Both the position numbers and the translations under genes were made by a program. From contig JAQUWH010000001.1 in assembly GCA_028692955.1 (NCBI GenBank), forward strand, positions 1 to 64,000: 64,000 bases of DNA, given 5' to 3'. The notes under the pieces are model-generated. The model saw nothing but the letters and a program-made list of their open reading frames with translations, had not been told where the DNA came from and made no database searches. Each line of letters begins with the position of its first letter. The stretch's first letter is position 1. This DNA comes from Clostridia bacterium (GTDB taxonomy: Bacteria; Bacillota; Clostridia; TANB77; CAG-465). Shown piece after piece: positions 47,945-56,647 of the stretch.

Positions 47945-48822
47945 TATGGATTAGGATAATAGTTACATGTAGTATTGTGATAATAATTTCATGTGTAATA
48001 TCACTAAAAAAATTCAATACTCATAGGAAAAAAATTAATTACAAGAGTGTAGAAAACACTATCAGTAAAACAAAAACATTTCAGAAGTTAAATGTCTATC
48101 TTTCTTCTATAGAGTGTACTCAGAATAAATTACTACCATATTTTATTATGCTCTCTAGTTTCCTGTTGGCGACTATGGTATATTTTATTTCATATCGCAT
48201 TTTTTCAGTTATATCAACATCTATGATAATTTCTTGTATTAGTTTATCTATTCCCTATCAAATTATCAAGCAACGATACTACAAGAGAAAAGAAAAAATA
48301 CTAGCTATTTTCCCAACCTATATTATCACGCTAAAAACGTATATTCAAGTGACAAACGATATTATAGTGGCATTTAAAAATGCAAAAGTAATAGAACCAT
48401 TAAAAAAATACATTGATAAATTTAATATATATGTTGAAAAAGGTATTAGTGTATATGAGGCATTTGAAAATTTAAAAAACGAAATAGATATAAGACAAAT
48501 AAGTGGCTTCATATCTTCATTGCAAGTTTGTTATATCAATGGTGGAAATTTTAGCATATTGTTACAACGTTATGCCAATCTATTATCAAAATCTAATTTA
48601 CAAAGAGAAAAAGAGGATCAGGAAAACTTCTCATCAATACTTGTGTTGATTGTTTTAATTATAATCAATATTGTTTTATTATTTTCATTTGTGTTTATAA
48701 ACGTGGAATATAAAGTGATTATCACACAAACTTTTGTAGGAAAAATGTTATTAAATATAAATATTATATCATATTTGTTTATTTATTTTATGATTAAAAA
48801 AATTAGTAAAAAAGGAGTTTAA
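47941..48822 (+). CDS. TadB/GspF-like inner-membrane protein
   Basis: 293 residues. An N-terminal helix (IIVTCSIVIIISCVISL), a paired hydrophobic segment (about 65-105) with the cytoplasmic QRYYKRKEKILAIFPTYIITL region, then the FSILLQRYANLLSKSNLQREKE loop and two C-terminal helices, as in TadB/TadC. It anchors the motor. ATGA overlap with the CpaF-like gene. Only one such gene is present, while Tad systems have two (TadB and TadC). Confidence 0.7.
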   Translation: MIWIRIIVTCSIVIIISCVISLKKFNTHRKKINYKSVENTISKTKTFQKLNVYLSSIECTQNKLLPYFIMLSSFLLATMVYFISYRIFSVISTSMIISCISLSIPYQIIKQRYYKRKEKILAIFPTYIITLKTYIQVTNDIIVAFKNAKVIEPLKKYIDKFNIYVEKGISVYEAFENLKNEIDIRQISGFISSLQVCYINGGNFSILLQRYANLLSKSNLQREKEDQENFSSILVLIVLIIINIVLLFSFVFINVEYKVIITQTFVGKMLLNINIISYLFIYFMIKKISKKGV

Positions 48823-48823
48823 A

Positions 48824-49555
48824 ATGGAAGAAATATTAGAAAGAGCAAGTAAAGGTAAGGATATTATCTTAAATAAAGAATTAAATTTAGAAGTATATAG
48901 AAAAAAAGAGGAATATGAGAGAATATTATCAAATGTAATTAATAGTGGTTTGGATTATGCAATTAAAGGCTTGAATGTAAGTGAAAATTTTAAGAACACA
49001 TTGCAAGAAGTAAGAGATATTTTTAAAAAGAAAGATTTCAAGAATATTATTAGTAGTTCTTTATCTGGCAGTTTAAAAGAGGGATTAGACATAACAAAGG
49101 ATCGACCACAAGATTTAAAAAATATAGATAACATTAAAAATAATAGTATAAAAGGGGGAATTAACTTTCTTCTATCAGCAGGAATTGATATTGTTTTAAA
49201 TAAGTTTTTAAAAGGAAATTTGTTTTTACCGCAGATTAAGAAAGTATTAGATCACGTGAAAGGTTTTTTAGGTAGTAATTCCTTTCTACAAAAAATAGAT
49301 AGTGGAATTAGAAAATTATTTGGCAAAAAAAATAAATTTAATATTATTTGCGAAAACTGGTATAAAGCATATGAAAAGTTTAGTATAAAAGATATCAATA
49401 ACTTTGCTGGCACCTTAAACAGATATAAAAGCACATTAAAATATGATAAAGAATGTATGCAACAAAATAGTATCATACAAAATATGACAAAGCTGATTAA
49501 TAGTAAAAAAGACAAATTATCGCAAATCCAGTTGCAAATATGTAATGAATTGTAG
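48824..49555 (+). CDS. protein of unknown function at the end of the VirB4/Tad-like operon
   Basis: 243 residues. No signal peptide. The first 90 residues are helical and charged, followed by a hydrophobic stretch (INFLLSAGIDIVLNKFLKGN, about 125-145), amphipathic GFLGSNSFLQKIDSGIRKLFG, and a Lys/Asn-rich C-terminal helix. The pattern suits a substrate, an effector or a platform protein, but I recognise no family. It starts one base after the TadB-like gene and shares its transcript; AAAAGGAG precedes the ATG. Confidence 0.55.
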   Translation: MEEILERASKGKDIILNKELNLEVYRKKEEYERILSNVINSGLDYAIKGLNVSENFKNTLQEVRDIFKKKDFKNIISSSLSGSLKEGLDITKDRPQDLKNIDNIKNNSIKGGINFLLSAGIDIVLNKFLKGNLFLPQIKKVLDHVKGFLGSNSFLQKIDSGIRKLFGKKNKFNIICENWYKAYEKFSIKDINNFAGTLNRYKSTLKYDKECMQQNSIIQNMTKLINSKKDKLSQIQLQICNEL

Positions 49556-49561
49556 TATAAT
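49532..49561 (+). promoter_or_regulatory. candidate promoter of the CapA-like gene
   Basis: TTGCAA (49532-49537) and TATAAT (49556-49561) with 18 bases between them, inside the end of the previous gene, suggesting separate transcription from here. Confidence 0.5.
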
Positions 49562-49593
49562 AAGTGCATAGTAAATAACAAGGGAGAGATGTT

Positions 49594-50886
49594 ATGAGAA
49601 ACGGCGACTTAGGTAGAGGTACAAACTTTAGTAATGATGCAAAAAGCACTCCAAAAAAGGTAAGAGCAAAAAGTACAAAAAAACAAAAGATATGGCTAAT
49701 TATTTGGATTATATTATTTGCTTTGATATGTTTTGAAGTCGTGAAGCTTGTTCGATATACTTTAGGAAAAGAAAATAAAGAAAAAATGTGGCTATATAAT
49801 TCAGTAGATAGCGTTATCCAGAAAGTAATTAAAAGAAAATCTGGCAGTGTTGATGAAAAATCTTTAACCATGGCTGCTTTGGGGGATATATATTTAAGCC
49901 CTAACATGTTAAAAGGTGCTACAACATCGAATGGATATGATTTTTCTTCGGGTACAGATTTGGTAAAAGATGTGTTAGCTAAATATGATCTTGTTACGGC
50001 AAGTTTAAGTACACCTATTGCAGGTAAGGCTGCTGGGTATTCTACGACAAAAAATTACAATGCACCAGAAGAATTGCTAAGTACACTAAAAGATTTGAAT
50101 GTAAAGGTGCTTACAACAGCTACCGTAAACGCAATGGATAAAAGCACAAATGGAATAACAACTACAGTTGAAAACATTAAAAAAGCTGGATTAGAACAAA
50201 CTGGTTTGGGTGGCTCAGAAAGAACAAAACCTGTTATCTTTAATAAAAATGATATTACAATAGGAATTTTATCTTATGCCACAAAATCTACTGTTAAGAT
50301 TGCAAAAGGAAATGAAAATTATCTTAATTTATTAGATGATGAAAATTTAAAACAGGATATAGCCTATCTAAAAGAAAATAAAGTTGATTTTATTGTCACT
50401 TATGTTAATACTCCTAATACAGATGCAGATATTATAGTCGCAAATCAAAAAGATAGTGTTGAACAATTGATTCAAGCGGGAGTTGACGTGATACTTTGTA
50501 CGGGTGTGCCTGGAGTACAAGAAGATTATGAAGAAGAAGTTACCTTAAAGGATGAAACAAAGAATCATGTCTATAGTATCTATGCTCTAGGAGAATTCTT
50601 CGGTGGAAATACAACAAATGCAGCTAAATCTTCTATTATTGCTAATATAGAGTTTACAAAAACAATTACTAAAAATAAAAACGGTGAAATAACAAAGACA
50701 CAAAATGATATGAAGATTAAAGAACCTGTTGCATTATGGGCAAGTGTAGATAAAAGTTATAAAAAAACAATGTATGTAATGAGCAGTGAAATAGAAAAAT
50801 ATAATAATAGCAAATCGAATCTTGATGTAAAAGAATACAGTGCGATGAAAGAAGAATATGATAAAATATTAACGATGTTTAAATAA
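49594..50886 (+). CDS. degenerate CapA/PGA-type metallophosphatase, membrane-anchored
   Basis: 430 residues. One N-terminal helix (WLIIWIILFALICFEVV) and an extracellular domain resembling CapA (poly-gamma-glutamate synthesis family). TMAALGDIYLSPNML keeps the GD motif, but the family boxes NLE, NNH and HxGxE appear as SLS (ASLSTPIA), ATVNAMDKST and VTYVNTPNTDAD, so the metal site looks lost. GGGAGAG precedes the ATG. A candidate promoter and a terminator bracket it. It might bind a ligand rather than cut one. Confidence 0.65.
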   Translation: MRNGDLGRGTNFSNDAKSTPKKVRAKSTKKQKIWLIIWIILFALICFEVVKLVRYTLGKENKEKMWLYNSVDSVIQKVIKRKSGSVDEKSLTMAALGDIYLSPNMLKGATTSNGYDFSSGTDLVKDVLAKYDLVTASLSTPIAGKAAGYSTTKNYNAPEELLSTLKDLNVKVLTTATVNAMDKSTNGITTTVENIKKAGLEQTGLGGSERTKPVIFNKNDITIGILSYATKSTVKIAKGNENYLNLLDDENLKQDIAYLKENKVDFIVTYVNTPNTDADIIVANQKDSVEQLIQAGVDVILCTGVPGVQEDYEEEVTLKDETKNHVYSIYALGEFFGGNTTNAAKSSIIANIEFTKTITKNKNGEITKTQNDMKIKEPVALWASVDKSYKKTMYVMSSEIEKYNNSKSNLDVKEYSAMKEEYDKILTMFK

Positions 50887-50891
50887 AATAG

Positions 50892-50928
50892 AAATGGTAA
50901 ATGTATGTATTTGCATTTACCATTTTTT
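50892..50928 (+). terminator. terminator after the CapA-like gene
   Basis: A perfect 12-base stem (50892-50903 and 50914-50925) with a T run. Confidence 0.85.
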
Positions 50929-50962
50929 GTAGTATAATAATAAAAAAGAAAGGAAGATTATT

Positions 50963-51301
50963 ATGAATTTTTATGATAAAATACACGAATTAGTAAGGAG
51001 TTTAAAGGAAACAATTGAATATACCGATTATATTAATTTAAAAAATGATTTAAAAAAGGATGAAAAGACATATCAACTAATTAAGAATTTTAAAGGCAAA
51101 CAAGGAGAATTGCAATTAAGCTATATTAATGGCAAAGAGATAGATAAGAATACGGAACTAGAGATGCAAAATATGTATTCCATCATTATGCAAGATGAAA
51201 AAGCAAGAAGACTATTTGAAAATGAGATGAAATTAAATGTCATGATTGCCGATATACAAAAAATACTTGGTGAGGGAATAAAGGAGCTTATAGAGTTTTA
51301 A
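50963..51301 (+). CDS. YlbF/YmcA-family protein
   Basis: 112 residues, all helical (LVRSLKETIEYTDYINLKNDL, then QDEKARRLFENEMKLNVMIADIQKIL), typical of the Com_YlbF family. In Bacillus YlbF, YmcA and YaaT help RNase Y and affect sporulation and competence. AAGGAAG precedes the ATG. Its stop overlaps the next ATG by one base (TAATG), so the two genes are coupled. Confidence 0.8.
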   Translation: MNFYDKIHELVRSLKETIEYTDYINLKNDLKKDEKTYQLIKNFKGKQGELQLSYINGKEIDKNTELEMQNMYSIIMQDEKARRLFENEMKLNVMIADIQKILGEGIKELIEF

Positions 51302-51906
51302 TGAAAAAGCCAAATAATCCAAAGTTACAAAATATTGTTGACAAAATGCCAAATAATAACAAGATGGCAGAAGATATCTTAATTGGATTAAATAATTATA
51401 CTACAAAAATAAAGTTAGATGATGATATTAAAAATAGTTACTATATTTATTTAAATGACACCATCTATCTAGCAAATAATGCAGATGCACAGACTAACTA
51501 TTCGAGATTGTGTTTAATTGCACATGAAAGTATGCATTCCATACAATCAAAAAAATTACAAAAATTGAATTTTATATTATCTAACATAGAATTGGTTGCA
51601 TTCGTTGTTTGCGTGCTACTTTTGATATTTAAAGTATCTTTTTTAGCAATACCAATAATATATGCGTTGAACGCTGTTTTTTCGTTGGCAATACGATTGG
51701 TACTGGAAATAGATGCTGTAAAAAATTCAGTTATTATTTCTGAAAATTATGTTAGACAATTATTAGGAGATGAAGAAGCAAAAATAGTTGAAGAAGAATT
51801 TGCTAAAGAAACAAAAAAGTTATTACCTATTTTTTTACTAGCTTTATCTTGGTTAAAAATATTAAAAATAATTGCTATATTTTTAATATACTTTTTTCTA
51901 AAATAA
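51301..51906 (+). CDS. YugP-like zinc metallopeptidase, membrane protein
   Basis: 201 residues. LIAHESMHSIQ holds the HExxH zinc motif, and RLVLEIDAVKNSV further on may supply the third ligand. Two helices lie in the middle (ELVAFVVCVLLLIFKVSFLAI) and one at the C-terminus. Resembles YugP-type neutral zinc peptidases though shorter. It starts within the stop of the ylbF-like gene. Substrate unknown. Confidence 0.65.
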   Translation: MKKPNNPKLQNIVDKMPNNNKMAEDILIGLNNYTTKIKLDDDIKNSYYIYLNDTIYLANNADAQTNYSRLCLIAHESMHSIQSKKLQKLNFILSNIELVAFVVCVLLLIFKVSFLAIPIIYALNAVFSLAIRLVLEIDAVKNSVIISENYVRQLLGDEEAKIVEEEFAKETKKLLPIFLLALSWLKILKIIAIFLIYFFLK

Positions 51907-51915
51907 ATTATCCCG

Positions 51916-51946
51916 ATAACTACTACGTGTTTTGCATAGTAGTTAT
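51916..51946 (+). terminator. hairpin after the YugP-like gene
   Basis: A perfect ten-base stem (51916-51925 and 51937-51946) with an 11-base loop, lacking a strong T run. Confidence 0.4.
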
Positions 51947-51992
51947 TTGCATGATATATGAAAAAACACATATAAATGTATCAGGTGATGAT

Positions 51993-52731
51993 ATGAAATT
52001 AAAACTACTAAAGAAACGTATAGGATTTGTATTCGTTTTTGTTTGCATTTCAATACTAACATATGGTATAATAGGTATAGTAAATAAAAACAATAAGTCA
52101 CTATCTGTTAATGCTACACCAATAGCAAATAAAACAATCGTTATTGATGCTGGTCATGGAAAGCCAGATGAACGGTGCCACTGGATTTTATGGAACGAGT
52201 GAAGAGGCAATTAATTTAAGTATTGCTTTAAAATTGCAAAAACTAATAGAGCAAAGTGGAGCTAGAGTATTTTTAACACGTAGTGATGAAAATGGTATTT
52301 ATTCTACTGATAGCAAAAGTATAAGAAATAAAAAAGTAAGCGATTCAAAGAATAGAGTGCAAATTGGAAATGGTAATGATGCAGATATTTTTGTGTCCAT
52401 TCATTTAAATAAATATCCAGCTTCAAGTTCATATAGTGGTTGGCAAGCATTCTATCAAAAAAATAATGCTAAAAGTAAAAAGATAGCAGAGATTATTCAA
52501 AAAAATATGAATAAAAATATAGATACAAAAAATAATAGGACCCCATTACAAATCACGGGTATTTATGTGATGGATAAATTGCAGATTCCTGCGGTTATTA
52601 TAGAGTGTGGCTTCCTATCGAATCCAGAGGAAACACTTAAATTAAAAGAAGATGAGTATCAAAATAAACTGGTTTGGGGTATTTATATAGGATTGCAAGA
52701 ATATTTTTTAGAAGGAGAAAAGAATGAATAA
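51993..52731 (+). pseudogene. cwlD: cwlD, N-acetylmuramoyl-L-alanine amidase, split by a frameshift
   Basis: Read across two frames this encodes a whole CwlD of about 245 residues: N-terminal helix (FVFVFVCISILTYGIIGIV), IVIDAGHGKPDE in frame one, then GATGFYGTSEEAINLSIALK, VSIHLN and AVIIECGFLSNPEET in frame two. All zinc and catalytic residues are retained. The shift lies near 52170; removing one base there, for example the C after GATGAA, restores PDEGATG as in relatives. CwlD makes the muramic-lactam of spore cortex. Because the rest is intact, a base-call or assembly error is as likely as a real mutation. Confidence 0.8.
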
Positions 52732-53179
52732 GTTTATGCAGGAGGCAGTAAAGGAAGCCAAGAAAGCATATAAAAAATTAGAGGTGCCAGTAGGTGCAGT
52801 ATTGGTAAAAGATGGTGTTATTATTGCAAGAGGACATAATTTAAGAGAAACTAAAAACAATTCACTTGCCCATGCTGAACTGATATGTATCAATAAGGCA
52901 TGTAAAAAAATGGGAAGTTGGAGATTAGAAGATGCTGAAATGTATATTACTTTGGAACCATGTGCTATGTGCGCAGGGGCAATTGTGCAATCAAGAATAA
53001 AAACAATATACATTGGAGCAAAAGATTCAAAAAATGGTTGTGTGAATTCTGTTTGTAATCTGTTAGAGGAAAAAACAACCGCAACAACTAATTTCGAATA
53101 CCTATTGGAGGATGAATGTTCTAATTTGTTAAGCCGATTTTTTAGGGAATTAAGGGAGAAGAAAAAGAACTCCATCTAG
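52724..53179 (+). CDS. tadA: tRNA-specific adenosine deaminase TadA
   Basis: 151 residues. Cytidine deaminase fold: NSLAHAELICINKA (HAE) and TLEPCAMCAGAI (PCxxC) bind zinc. It converts A34 to inosine in tRNA-Arg(ACG), and such a tRNA lies at 54173-54249. AAGGAGAAAAG precedes the ATG, which overlaps the end of cwlD by eight bases. Confidence 0.93.
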   Translation: MNKFMQEAVKEAKKAYKKLEVPVGAVLVKDGVIIARGHNLRETKNNSLAHAELICINKACKKMGSWRLEDAEMYITLEPCAMCAGAIVQSRIKTIYIGAKDSKNGCVNSVCNLLEEKTTATTNFEYLLEDECSNLLSRFFRELREKKKNSI

Positions 53180-53187
53180 GAGTTCTT
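53165..53187. terminator. shared terminator between tadA and the XRE gene
   Basis: Nine-base stem (53165-53173 and 53179-53187), five-base loop, within the last codons of both convergent genes. The two stop codons overlap inside the loop. Confidence 0.7.
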
Positions 53188-53526
53188 AAATTCATTTTCT
53201 ATTTCTTTGCAAAATTCCGCTATTGACTTCTGCTTTTCAATTGGTAATTCTCGTAAAAACTTTACAATACTATTTTCCTTATTATTTGTACTAATTTGGA
53301 AAAATTCATCAATATTTAATTTAAATATGGTACATACTTTAAAAATTAAAGTGATAGAGCAAGTGTATTTATGATTCTCAATTCTAGAGATATGTTCAAC
53401 TGAAACATCGAGAATTTCTGCTAGCTTTTCTTGAGTCAAATTATTGTTCTTACGAATTTTAATAATAGATTCAGCTATTACTCTTCTAATATCATTTTCG
53501 TCTTTAAAGTAAGATAAATAATTCAT
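53176..53526 (-). CDS. XRE-family transcriptional regulator
   Basis: 116 residues. Helix-turn-helix of the Cro/CI type (RKNNNLTQEKLAEILDVSVE, then HISRIENHKYTCSITLIFKV) at about 25-80, followed by a helical C-terminal part (IVKFLRELPIEKQKSIAEFC). The spacer 53527-53659 toward the divergent gene is A/T-rich with inverted TAATATTATT-like stretches, a likely operator. Regulated target unknown; the divergent gene is the best guess. Confidence 0.75.
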   Translation of the reverse strand: MNYLSYFKDENDIRRVIAESIIKIRKNNNLTQEKLAEILDVSVEHISRIENHKYTCSITLIFKVCTIFKLNIDEFFQISTNNKENSIVKFLRELPIEKQKSIAEFCKEIENEFKNS

Positions 53527-53659
53527 AATATTAATCCTTTCATATGTATATAATAATATTATTCTATTAATATATTATTATGATACATTATTTTAACATT
53601 AAATTACATGACTTATTATACATAAACAACTATGATTATTGTACATTGGAGGTGTGCGT

Positions 53660-53980
53660 ATGGATCATACAATTGAATTTAATTATTACAGAAATGTTGA
53701 GATCGTATCTAACAAAAATTTTGAAAAATATAATTTGTCTAGATATATAAAAAAGTGTGAAAAAAAAGATAGCAAAAAACTTGAATGTGTATATAAACAA
53801 AAATTATATAATCTTATTCTTAATATTTGTAATCAATATGTTTATGACTATGATTATCTATTAAAAAGAGATGAGATTAATTTTATGTATGATTTTAATT
53901 TACAAAATGTCATAAGATCTTGTATTAGTGACTTGGAGAAAGATATCATGAGATATAAAAATGAATGTAAACAAAGCTAG
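53660..53980 (+). CDS. protein of unknown function next to the XRE gene
   Basis: 106 residues, Lys/Asp/Tyr-rich, probably helical (YKQKLYNLILNICNQYVYDY), with four Cys and no recognised motif. I chose the ATG at 53660, with GGAGGTG five bases upstream. It is divergent from the XRE regulator and lies just before tRNA-Arg genes, so it could be a small accessory gene. Function unknown. Confidence 0.5.
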   Translation: MDHTIEFNYYRNVEIVSNKNFEKYNLSRYIKKCEKKDSKKLECVYKQKLYNLILNICNQYVYDYDYLLKRDEINFMYDFNLQNVIRSCISDLEKDIMRYKNECKQS

Positions 53981-53994
53981 TTTACATTCTAAAT

Positions 53995-54070
53995 TGGTGT
54001 TCCTGGTGCGAATCGAACGCACGACCAACAACTTAGGAGGTTGCTGCTCTATCCACTGAGCTACAGAAAC
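53995..54070 (-). tRNA. tRNA-Arg (anticodon CCT)
   Basis: Acceptor stem GTTTCTG/CAGGAAC (one G-T), D arm GCTC/GAGC, anticodon loop CTCCTAA with CCT, T loop GTTCGATTC and encoded CCA on the minus strand. Confidence 0.92.
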
Positions 54071-54172
54071 ATTAACACATTTATTATAGCATAAATACTT
54101 AGCTATTACAATGAAATTTTGATATTATAGTTGAATTATGAGTCATCATATAGTATAATATACACTAGTGAT

Positions 54173-54249
<77 letters not shown>

Positions 54250-54295
54250 GATTGATAGAAAACTCGAAATTTTAAGTTTCGAGAGTAATAAATGG

Positions 54296-54319
54296 CTAAC
54301 TAGAAATAGTTAGTTTTTT
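54296..54319 (+). terminator. terminator after tRNA-Arg(ACG)
   Basis: Seven-base stem (54296-54302 and 54307-54313) with a GAAA tetraloop and a six-base T run. An upstream hairpin (CTCGAAA/TTTCGAG) lies between it and the tRNA. Confidence 0.75.
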
Positions 54320-54440
54320 GCTATTTAAGAAATGGAGAGTGATGACTTATGACAATAGAAACTAAAGCACTTAATATAATGAATTAAAAAGAAAGGAGAA
54401 ATAATGAGGATTGTAGAAAGGATAAAAAAGAGTGGTAATT

Positions 54441-54929
54441 ATGAATAATAGTTTATTAGTATATTTTTCATATAATGGAAATACAAAAATGATAGCCGAT
54501 TATATTTTAAATAAAATTAATTGTGATGTTTTAGAGTTAAAACCAAAAATAAAATATTCTGATGATTATCAATCAGTTGTTGATGAATATCAAAATAATG
54601 AAACAGCAAAATCTACTACGAAATTAGAAGATTATAAAATAGATATAGATAAATATGAAAAAGTTATTATTGGAAGTCCCGTTTGGTGGTATACAATAAC
54701 ACCAGTAATAAGAACTTTTTTAAAGGATAATGATTTAAGTGGTAAAACAATTATTACTTTTGCAACAAATGCTGGTTGGTTAGGTAGAACATTTAAAGAA
54801 ATTAAAGAACTATGTCCTAATTCAACTATTAAAAATGAAATGAATATTGTTTTTACAACAAATCATAAAGAACATAAATTAAAGACTGAATATAAAGAAA
54901 TTGACGAGTGGATAGAAAAAATAAAATGA
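54441..54929 (+). CDS. flavodoxin-family protein
   Basis: 162 residues. FMN phosphate loop YFSYNGNTKMIADYI at the start, IIGSPVWWYTITPVIRTFL (flavin-facing Trp) and FATNAGWLGRTFKEI, typical of flavodoxin-like proteins. It would carry electrons or reduce quinones. I chose the ATG at 54441 over a GTG three codons earlier. Two tiny reading frames without a family (54348-54386 and 54404-54448) lie before it and may be remnants. Confidence 0.8.
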   Translation: MNNSLLVYFSYNGNTKMIADYILNKINCDVLELKPKIKYSDDYQSVVDEYQNNETAKSTTKLEDYKIDIDKYEKVIIGSPVWWYTITPVIRTFLKDNDLSGKTIITFATNAGWLGRTFKEIKELCPNSTIKNEMNIVFTTNHKEHKLKTEYKEIDEWIEKIK

Positions 54930-54998
54930 TAAATTTCAATTTGATTATCGGTTAGTAATAATTATAGGTTTACAATACATATGTCACAGTAAAATAAA

Positions 54999-55140
54999 AA
55001 TAGGAAGTACCATATGATATAATATAAGTGACTAACTTAAAATATCGGAGGTACTTCCTATTAATAGTATAACACAAGACATAATACTGTTTACATCTGC
55101 TAATAATAATCTACTCGAAGAAAAATTACCTGCTAATGCA
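54999..55140 (+). mobile_element. insertion-sequence-like fragment (5' end only)
   Basis: A perfect 13-base inverted repeat (54999-55011 and 55050-55062) encloses a TATAAT; the right arm follows GGAGGT and leads into an open stretch starting at ATT 55060 that reads INSITQDIILFTSAN and is cut off near 55140 by the end of the next gene. The layout (repeat, ribosome site, start) looks like the left end of a small element. The transposase family could not be confirmed, and no right end was found. Confidence 0.35.
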
Positions 55141-56647
55141 TATATTGTGTTATATATAATGTATCTTCTATACATTTATATCCATTTTCCAATTTATCTT
55201 CATTTACTAAATTTTCATACTCATTATATGCTTTTTCATTATGCTTTTTGTCTACTTTTTCTAATTTTCGTCCTGTATAATAATTAATTACTCCATCGTT
55301 GGACCAATTTGATCTTACTGCACTATATGTCAAGATGTTATGGGTTTTTATTCCATTATAATATAACTTTATAAAATTTTCATTTGATATATAATCTACT
55401 ATATATTTAACTTCTGTGTTATTTTCTTTTTCATATTGTTTAATGTATTCATTTATTTGTATAACTTCTTGTTTTTCAAAATAATTTACTTTTTTATGTT
55501 CTTTCATTATAAATATGTAAAAAAATAAATTTAGTACTAAATATACAACTAGTAACAATGTTGTAATAACTTTTATAAATCCCTTTTTATGAAATATATT
55601 ACTTGTACAATATAAGTAAATAAATAATATTCCTATTGTTGCACCTATTGAAAATTTAAGTCTACCTGCATAAAAACTAGTAAGGCTTAAAAGATATGTT
55701 ATAAAGCTACTAGCTATTGTTGTTGATGCAAGCAATATGATAAAAAGCATATTTTTTGTACATGATTCTTTGTTCTTGGAAAATTCTATAATTCCTAATA
55801 ATATAAGAATATTTAATATTAGTAAAAAGATCCATCTTGGAAATAATCCGCATGTATATATCAGTATATGATTCATATTTGTTAATATATATATATAATT
55901 ATACCATATTTTACTTAATGATCCTATTCTTGTTTGATTTGTTCCAAATATAATTTCTATCATTTTAATTTGCAAGATGTTAATAGCTACAGCTGTGGCT
56001 ACTATTAAGCAACATGCAAAAAAATCTTTTATGATGTTTTTAACCCCTTTTTCTTTATTGTTTATAAGTGAAAATAACAATGTTGTTGCAAAAAATATTC
56101 CAATTGTCCCTTGGTAGCACATTACTCCTATTATAACTAATACCATACTTTTAATAAAATTGTATTTTCCTTTTCTTACTAATAAATCTGCGGCAATTAT
56201 AAATAGCAATATACTTAATGCCATGACAAATGATTCAACAAAATATAAATTTTCTAAATACATAAAATTAAATATAGTACAATATGAAATTATTAACGCT
56301 ATTATTTTTTTCCATTTATTTTCTGTTTGCTTATATCTTAATATTATATTTTTTAGAATTATAACTGTAATACAAGATATTATTAAAGATAATATAGATA
56401 ATACAATTACATATATATCTATTGGCAAGCTTAACGTTTCTGCTAATAAGCCTATTATTCCCATAAAAATTCTACCATCTGTTAAAGACCAATTTATTGC
56501 ATATTTTTGATAACCTACATTTATTATATTGTATGTATCTGTAGCATAATGCATAGTTAAAAAATTGGTAAAAATGATGCTTGTAAATATAAATATTATG
56601 CAAAACATTATAATATTTTCCTTATTTTTTGTTATCAACTCTTTCAT
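55133..56647 (-). CDS. GtrII-like membrane glucosyltransferase domain protein
   Basis: 504 residues with about eleven helices. After a first helix comes a loop with YATDTYNIINVG and INWSLTDGRIFM, resembling the D...GR pattern of GtrII-type glucosyltransferases, then helix-rich sequence and a C-terminal extracytoplasmic part (about 390-504). Such enzymes modify surface glycans. Asn/Ile-rich composition and its place between a mobile-element fragment and a broken coding stretch suggest an acquired gene. Substrate unknown. Confidence 0.55.
   Translation of the reverse strand: MKELITKNKENIIMFCIIFIFTSIIFTNFLTMHYATDTYNIINVGYQKYAINWSLTDGRIFMGIIGLLAETLSLPIDIYVIVLSILSLIISCITVIILKNIILRYKQTENKWKKIIALIISYCTIFNFMYLENLYFVESFVMALSILLFIIAADLLVRKGKYNFIKSMVLVIIGVMCYQGTIGIFFATTLLFSLINNKEKGVKNIIKDFFACCLIVATAVAINILQIKMIEIIFGTNQTRIGSLSKIWYNYIYILTNMNHILIYTCGLFPRWIFLLILNILILLGIIEFSKNKESCTKNMLFIILLASTTIASSFITYLLSLTSFYAGRLKFSIGATIGILFIYLYCTSNIFHKKGFIKVITTLLLVVYLVLNLFFYIFIMKEHKKVNYFEKQEVIQINEYIKQYEKENNTEVKYIVDYISNENFIKLYYNGIKTHNILTYSAVRSNWSNDGVINYYTGRKLEKVDKKHNEKAYNEYENLVNEDKLENGYKCIEDTLYITQYMH

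Noticed and set aside
43259-49555. Integrative conjugative element
   Set aside because: No relaxase, coupling protein, integrase or attachment site is visible around the VirB4-like gene.
52150-52200. Programmed frameshift in cwlD
   Set aside because: No slippery heptamer or downstream structure is visible; error or mutation is simpler.
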